The position numbers and the translations under genes were made by a program. The notes under the pieces are model-generated. The model saw only the letters and a list, made by a program, of their open reading frames with translations. It was not told the origin of the DNA and did no database searches. This document shows, one piece after another, positions 58,006 to 64,000 of a stretch of 64,000 nt of DNA. This stretch comes from Episyrphus balteatus (lineage: Eukaryota; Arthropoda; Insecta; Diptera; Syrphidae): assembly GCF_945859705.1 (NCBI RefSeq), contig NC_079134.1, positions 34,548,576-34,612,575 of the forward strand, written 5' to 3'. Every line of letters starts with the position of its first letter. The stretch's first letter is position 1.

Positions 58006-60486
58006 CACCAAAGCAACCAACACTATTATTCATTGAATTTGACGTTACCTCGAATAAGGCTTTTGGAATCATTAAATCTTTCAAATGCAGAGTAGGGGTC
58101 TTGCCATAGGTTATAAAAGCAACTAAACTAGTTCACAGTTTTATGATTAAATAATAGATTTTCAAGTTCTTTTTACAATACATATTTTTACCTTTTAAGC
58201 AAATTTTTATATAATGGCGGAAAGATTCACAACTAAATAAGAAACTCCCATATAGAGATCTAATCAACATCAAACAAAATGTCAGGGTGACCATCCTCTC
58301 AAAAGCCCTTAGACAAAATGCAAAAGCTCCCATCAAACATTATTAAATATTTAAAACATAAACAAAAGTATTAAAAAGGTACAATGTAAACAAGCCTTCT
58401 TGTTATGATATCAATTTAAAGTTAAAACAATGTACCCACTGTACATATTACCAAGGCTTGTTGATTTTAATGAGAGGAGACAAATTAAACTTGTTTCAAA
58501 AAATAAATATTTCTTCTTCATTCTTTTATAACCTTAACATCATTTAAAGTAGAAAAAAAAGTCAATGTTAAACTTCCACCCATACTATCAAAGTTAAGCT
58601 CTTAAAAAAGAGTCGTTGTAAAAATGTTGTTTCTTTTTTCGAAAAAAATAATATAAAATGCTCGCTTATTTATTTTCCTCTCTTTCTTCTCGACCTTTAT
58701 GACATTTTTATCTAATAATTGAGTGCTTGAGTTGTCGTTGACTGTGAGAAAGGTAAAAGTACCTTGAACATAAAATTCAAAAAAAAAAAAAAAAACACAT
58801 CTCATATTTGACTTTCATTAGCGCAACAGAGCCTTTGTGCATTTTTATCTCCATTTTTTTTTTCAAATACATACATAGACACTAGACACGCACTTAAACC
58901 TACTTCATACCTTCTTTTTTTTGCCTTGAAAAAATAATATTCTTGAAGTAAGATGCTTATGATGGTACATTAACAACTTAAAGAATACAACTTGGTTGTA
59001 TGTTATTGCTTTTTTTAGTATCAAAAAGCTTAAAACTTTTCAAAAACTTCAAAAATCAATATTTTTAACCTTTTTTTTAATAAAGTAAATGAAGTAAAAA
59101 TATCACATTTTTTGAAATTCATAACCCACTCGAGGTTATCACAAGTTCATCAACATGCCAGTCAAACTTAATAAAACAAAGGAAAATGAAGAAGAAAAAA
59201 CTGAATCTCAGTAAGAACATTTAACAAAGGACAAAAAGGATATCGAAAGCGTTCCTCTTCATCAAGAAGAATGTCAGATTGCTGATTCAGCGGCAACTTC
59301 ACTTTATCAATATAATAAACCAACCAAACCGTCATCGTCATTGTTAAGAGGAAAGCAAAACAAAAAAAATCAAAACCAAACCAAAAGATGAAACGAAGAA
59401 TGGTTCAGATTTTTTTTTTTTTGTTAAGGACGAGAGGAACAAGGACTCTCTATATGAAAAACAACACCCATAGCATTCTTTTATATAGTATATACGATCC
59501 ATTACTCTTAACGCCCACATGTAAGTATGTGTGTGTGTTTTTTTTTTTCTTGTACTTCTGAAGAATAATTCATTACATGAATTGAGTTCATCATTGGAGG
59601 GTTGGGTGGAGGTTTTTAGCGGAAGAGAATGATGTAGTAGGAAACATTATAAAGAAAATAGGGGCTAGAAAAACTGGCTGCTGATGGGCTGACAAACAAG
59701 GCTTGATATATTTTTCTCTCCCATTGTAGATATTTGTAACCTGATTTCATGTTCGTTGTATAAATCTATGTTAGTAATGTCGCCCGCATGTACGAGTGTT
59801 GTAGGAATTGTGTTTCATGTAGCAGCAACACCATTTCTAGCAAGAAGACGAAAAAAAAAAACAAGCACTCGATTACACAAGGATCAGATTCAGATTCACA
59901 TGAAAACATTGAGTGTTGTTCCACATTCCATCATACATATTTCTTCAATGTAATTGAGTTTGGATCTTAACTTTATACAGTGGCTGAGTAAATAGGAGAA
60001 CAGAATTATAAAGTAATTAGGGCCCTTTGTGATGGGAGAGGGCACGCAGATATTTAATCTAAGTTTGACTTATTGTGTCTAGTGATTTGAATTTGACAGT
60101 AAAAACTTAGCAAAACTAAGCAAAATAAATTAGTTACAAAGTGATTGGTGATAATTTTCTCGAAACAAAGTTAAGGTCATACGTTTCCATCGGTTTTGGA
60201 AAAAAAAAAAAAAACAGAAGAAAGCTTAACTAGACGGCTATAAAGAAAAACGACGAGGTCTGTCCACATAATCTTACTCATCTATTAGAGTTCCCATGTC
60301 GTGAACTACTTCAAAACCTCAATCTAAAAACTTGTGTATATCTACCCCAAAATCAGGTCCGAAAAAGAAACCCAAATAGTAGCCCAGTACGAAAAAAAAT
60401 TGATTTTATTTTTTATTAAGCTAAATATACAGTTCTTTTAGAAAAAAAGACAATGTTAGAGATTTTATAGATTTTTTCTGAAAAAA
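58006..60486. other. Upstream region, no supported gene
   Basis: Fairly unique sequence with A/T runs. No splice-supported frame, tRNA or repeat shared with the rest of the window was seen. Confidence 0.4.
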
Positions 60487-62272
60487 GAGGTTGTCTGTAA
60501 AGCCGGTTTACGGACGATGATTTTACGTGATAACGTCGTCAGAAAACAGGTTGTGTGCTTTTGTTTAAAATGAGTCAATTGAAGCGTTTACTTATTTCAA
60601 ACAATCATAATTTACAAGAAAAAGCTAAAAAAAATACCTTTTTTTATTTTCTCATTATATTAATTTTTTTATTTTAAAACATTACAAAAAAAATAATGCA
60701 ATTTAAAAGCCAAGTATTTCTTCTTAAGAATAAAACCATTTTTAAGTTTTTACAATGAGCAAAAAGTATAATTTATTGAAAACAATCATTTTCATAAAAA
60801 AAAGCAAAAAAAAAACATGAATTTTTATCTTCTCAAGTCATTAATTTCATTTTTTTCCCTAACAACCTATACAAAATTTTATCTGAAAGCTTATTGTCTT
60901 AGCTCAAAATATATATATCAATCAAGTCTATGAGACATCTACAAAAAGAGCTAGAATTTTTTGAACTCGATCAAATTTGATTAAAAAAAGCAAAAAAAAA
61001 AACATTTATTTTTATGTTCTCACGCTATGGAATCAATTTTTTTGTTTGACAACCTATAAAAAATATATACCATGTGAAAGCTTATTATTTCACCTTTCAT
61101 ATGACGTATCAATCTCATTTCAAAGATGCCTACAAGAGAAGTTGGAATTTTTTAAAGTCAACCATGTCGAATTTCCAGACTAAGATTACGGTACTTTCCA
61201 CACTGGTAGCTGTTCGGGGGGCAAAACAGATCTCCACTGGTGTTTTGAGGTTTTTCGCAAGTTCCTTGATTTTACATTGTGTAGCTTGTAGTCTATGGGT
61301 GATATACCAAATAAAAGGTAATTGTATCAGGATGCTCACAAAAGTGTAATAAAATTTCTATCAGCTCTTGGTCAAATGTTATAACCTGTTGAATTCTAAA
61401 ATTTTATTTTACCGTTATCTCAAAATTGTGTTTACGAAAATGATTGAAACTTCGCACACATATAGTCGTAGTCATGGTCTATCATTACTCTATGTACTTT
61501 ATGCCTGTATCTATTAAAGAAAAAAATATAAAAATAAAAAACGATGAAAATCGGTTAAAAACGGTAAAAAAACGTGTTTTTTAAAAACTTGTTTCTTTCG
61601 TTATTCAGTCAAAACTCACTAAACAATTCCAAGTCTTAGCACATATATGCATAAGGCCAAAACCCCCATGTCCTATAAGTTTGAGATTTTTTGAATTCTC
61701 CAAAAAAAGCTACAAATCAAAAATTATTCAAAAATACTCTTAAAAAACAAGGTGTTTTTCAAAAATTCATATTTCGAAACGCAGAGTGTTGCAAAAAAAA
61801 TCCGTATCATATGCCTAATTTTTTTTCCCTCATCTTTCACCTGGCATCTTAAGAATTGTCAAAAAAAATTTACTTTACCCAAAATTATCATTTTGTCATA
61901 GCCCCAACACGTGAACAACGTTCAAACAAAACGTTATAGCTTAGTTTCAAAATTTTTAAGAATTTTTTCTTAAATGCAGTTATTCTTAAATTAACCTCAT
62001 CTATCTAAAGCAAGAAAAATCAATTCTCTACGACTTCGCGTTTAGATTTTAGCCCAAATTTCATCTTTCCGTTTTACCCCTGTTTACCCTATTAAATGAC
62101 CCTTTCAAATAAACTATAGAAGATTTTTGTATCTCTAATAGTTTATTTTTAATTTTGAATTGAAATAATTTTGCCGCACTGCGAAAGTTCGAGAGTGTAA
62201 CGTTAGAAAATGGCATCACTTTTTTGTGGTGGCTGCCATGGTTCATCAATTAATAAGACGTTATCACATCAA
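60487..62272 (+). mobile_element. Family A repeat, full-length copy (~1.79 kb)
   Basis: Left end GAGGTTGTCTGTAAAGCC at 60487; right end GACGTTATCACATCAAA near 62272. Colinear with 32226-33903, with small indels; for example, the 'TTTAGGTTATTATC' block before the right end is deleted near 62100. The short frames inside are not shared intact between copies. Confidence 0.72.
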
Positions 62273-62366
62273 AAAGAATCATCATCCCAAGAAATAAAAC
62301 TAACGACTTAAAATTTGTATTAAAATGATTTGTAATTGTTAAAACTGTATCTATCAAACAAACAAT

Positions 62367-62432
62367 TTTGCTTCTGTAAAGCTTTACAGGTGCTTCTATA
62401 GCTTCTGTAAAGCTTTATAGAAGCAAAATTGT
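62367..62432. repeat. Small hairpin inverted repeat
   Basis: AATTTTGCTTCTGTAAAGCT is mirrored by AGCTTTATAGAAGCAAAATT, with an internal second copy of GCTTCTGTAAAGCTTTA. A perfect-looking stem of about 25 bp. Confidence 0.65.
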
Positions 62433-64000
62433 TATTTGGGTAATCATCCAAAATGCATTAGAATTGATAAAACAACACAAATTTCAAAGTGTTCCGTTTA
62501 TTTTGGCTAGCAGTGTAATTATTAAATTCAACGAAACTGTAAAAGATTTATTTGGTGTTTTACTTTTCACAACAATCGGCCATGATTTTTTATCAGAAAA
62601 CACAAAAAAAAAAACAACCCGATTTTCCACGTTAACTACTTGACACAAAAAATTGTCTTGAGAGTTTGAGGCTTGATGTTTTTCAAGTTTGCAGTTAGAA
62701 ACCAACTCATCTTTTAAATACCCGATTTGACTTAATTATCTAGAAGAACCCTCATCTTGAAGATTTCTCCGCTTTCAGTTTCAGTCATAACTTGGTAAGT
62801 TCCCTTTTTATTTTGTTCCTCTATATATTCTGAATCAAATACTTTTAAAAGCCCATATTTGTTAACTTTTCTTAAAGATTCAGCTCTTATTAAAAACTGC
62901 TACTGAACCGGGTCACTGTGGTGTATGCGTAACCTTTTTTTCTATTGCAATAAAGTTTGCCCCAAATAAATTATTTCTCTAATCAAACCCGTAACCCTTG
63001 TTCTGAATATTATCAACAGCACATATGACTTGTTAAGGTCACGAGCTTGTCTAGTTGGTAATTAAATTGCTAAAAATTTAAGGACCAAAATTGTACCTTA
63101 TTAAAAGATTTTCAAAAATATTTCATTTTATCAACCAGTCTATTATTTTAATTTTTCTCAACTATATCTAGTAATAACATGACTTTCAGGGCCTTAAGCT
63201 AGAGCCTTTCAGGTTTCGATAATCCTTGATCCGCCAATGCTTACGAGAATGTACTGTACTTTGGTATGTGTGTTAACCCGCCATATGATTGTGATAAACG
63301 ATGTTTGTTGCTTTGCTTTAAGCAATGTTGCACATCAAATGCTTGGCATTATAATGACAGAAAGTTTATTTTGTTTTCTGTTCCTTCGTTCTCTTATCCT
63401 TTTGTCTTTTTCCCAGATTTTTATACTGAGTATCCTTGTAAAATATTTTTTTGGGGACACATACTTATATATATTTCCTCTTGCCCTGGTTAATACCCTT
63501 TTTTTTTCTTTCTCAAACATACGATCCTATACAACCATTTGTATAATATTTTATGTTACAAATATGGTCCTTTGGAAATTTTTCTGTTCAGAAATGTTTT
63601 TTTATAAAGTTTTTTTTTTGTTTGTGCGTTTTTTTTTTTTGTAATCAGTCAATGTATCGAGAATGAAGAGGTTTTAAAGTCAAAATGGAAACCCCGAAGG
63701 AGGCTATTTGAATGGATATATGTGCCTAAAGGGAATGTCATATTACTTTCTCTTCATACTGATGAGCTAATAAGGACAAGGCTGCTGGTTGTTACGAGTG
63801 CGGAGATAAGAAAGAAGTCAACATATATAGTTTTTGTGTATAATAAGACTCCTCCACTCATGTTCGCATAAAGTAAAAGAGGAAATAAACTCATTTTTAA
63901 AAGCCTTTTTCTCCTTATGGAACGGATGGAGGAGGTATTCAGAGACAGAGAGAGGTACCTTATTTGTGAAACATGATTATGATGGTTCAAATACAAAACA
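62433..64000. other. Right-end region, no supported gene
   Basis: Mostly unique, with lower A/T bias from 63.2 kb on. The 135-codon plus-strand frame at 63237-63644 is rich in Phe and Leu from T-rich DNA and is not convincing as a protein. Confidence 0.4.

Noticed and set aside
57673..58095. 140-codon frame
   Set aside because: It overlaps the family B repeat and its CAGA array, and the frame is not preserved in the other copy.
63237..63644. 135-codon Phe/Leu-rich frame suggesting a membrane protein
   Set aside because: The hydrophobicity follows from T-rich DNA; there is no conserved motif or splice support.

Overview
The window looks like a stretch of a large, AT-rich, repeat-laden insect genome, most likely a fly (Diptera). 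The evidence is the intron-exon structure, a Q/H/S-rich coding style common in higher Diptera, and many decayed animal-type transposons (Tc1/mariner, non-LTR retrotransposon, foldback elements). Species cannot be named from the sequence.

Only one host gene can be supported. It is on the minus strand, and five coding exons can be joined with consistent splice phases: 38183-37215, 23436-22044, 17481-17383, 17229-17103 and 16704-16608 (2685 nt, 895 codons, open throughout). The two long 5' exons encode about 790 residues of low-complexity, apparently cytoplasmic sequence. Exon 3 encodes one hydrophobic segment (signal-anchor). Exons 4 and 5 encode the start of a membrane dipeptidase (renal dipeptidase, peptidase family M19) domain, including the first zinc-ligand motif (DGHND). 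The rest of the catalytic domain is not in the window and must lie beyond the left end, across an intron of more than 16.6 kb.

The remainder is intron (1-37 kb) and upstream sequence (38-64 kb), packed with mobile elements and foldback DNA. (1) Family A, a ~1.7 kb repeat, has five copies. (2) Family B, a ~0.95 kb repeat with an internal CAGA microsatellite, has one copy nested inside a family A copy, plus another near-complete copy and several fragments. (3) Family C has ~150 bp diverged tandem units. (4) There is a broken jockey-like reverse transcriptase. (5) A decayed Tc1/mariner transposase retains a repeated terminal motif. (6) A ~2.0 kb near-perfect palindrome at 54.45-56.48 kb has CACGGTGT ends and TTA on both sides. 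(7) A 3.9 kb composite at 42.9-46.8 kb has CACTGGTCTGCAA inverted ends, also flanked by TTA, and carries inside it an AGCT-rich inverted pair, three ~480 bp tandem units and a 14 bp minisatellite. (8) There are several smaller inverted repeats, and a ~570 bp array of the hexamer CAGTAT in intron 1.

The points most worth a second look are the unusual architecture of the dipeptidase (very long N-terminal extension plus signal-anchor), the long palindrome as a possible hairpin-RNA source, and the two TTA-flanked, CAC-ended elements. No tRNA, rRNA, CRISPR array or bacterial-type operon was found.
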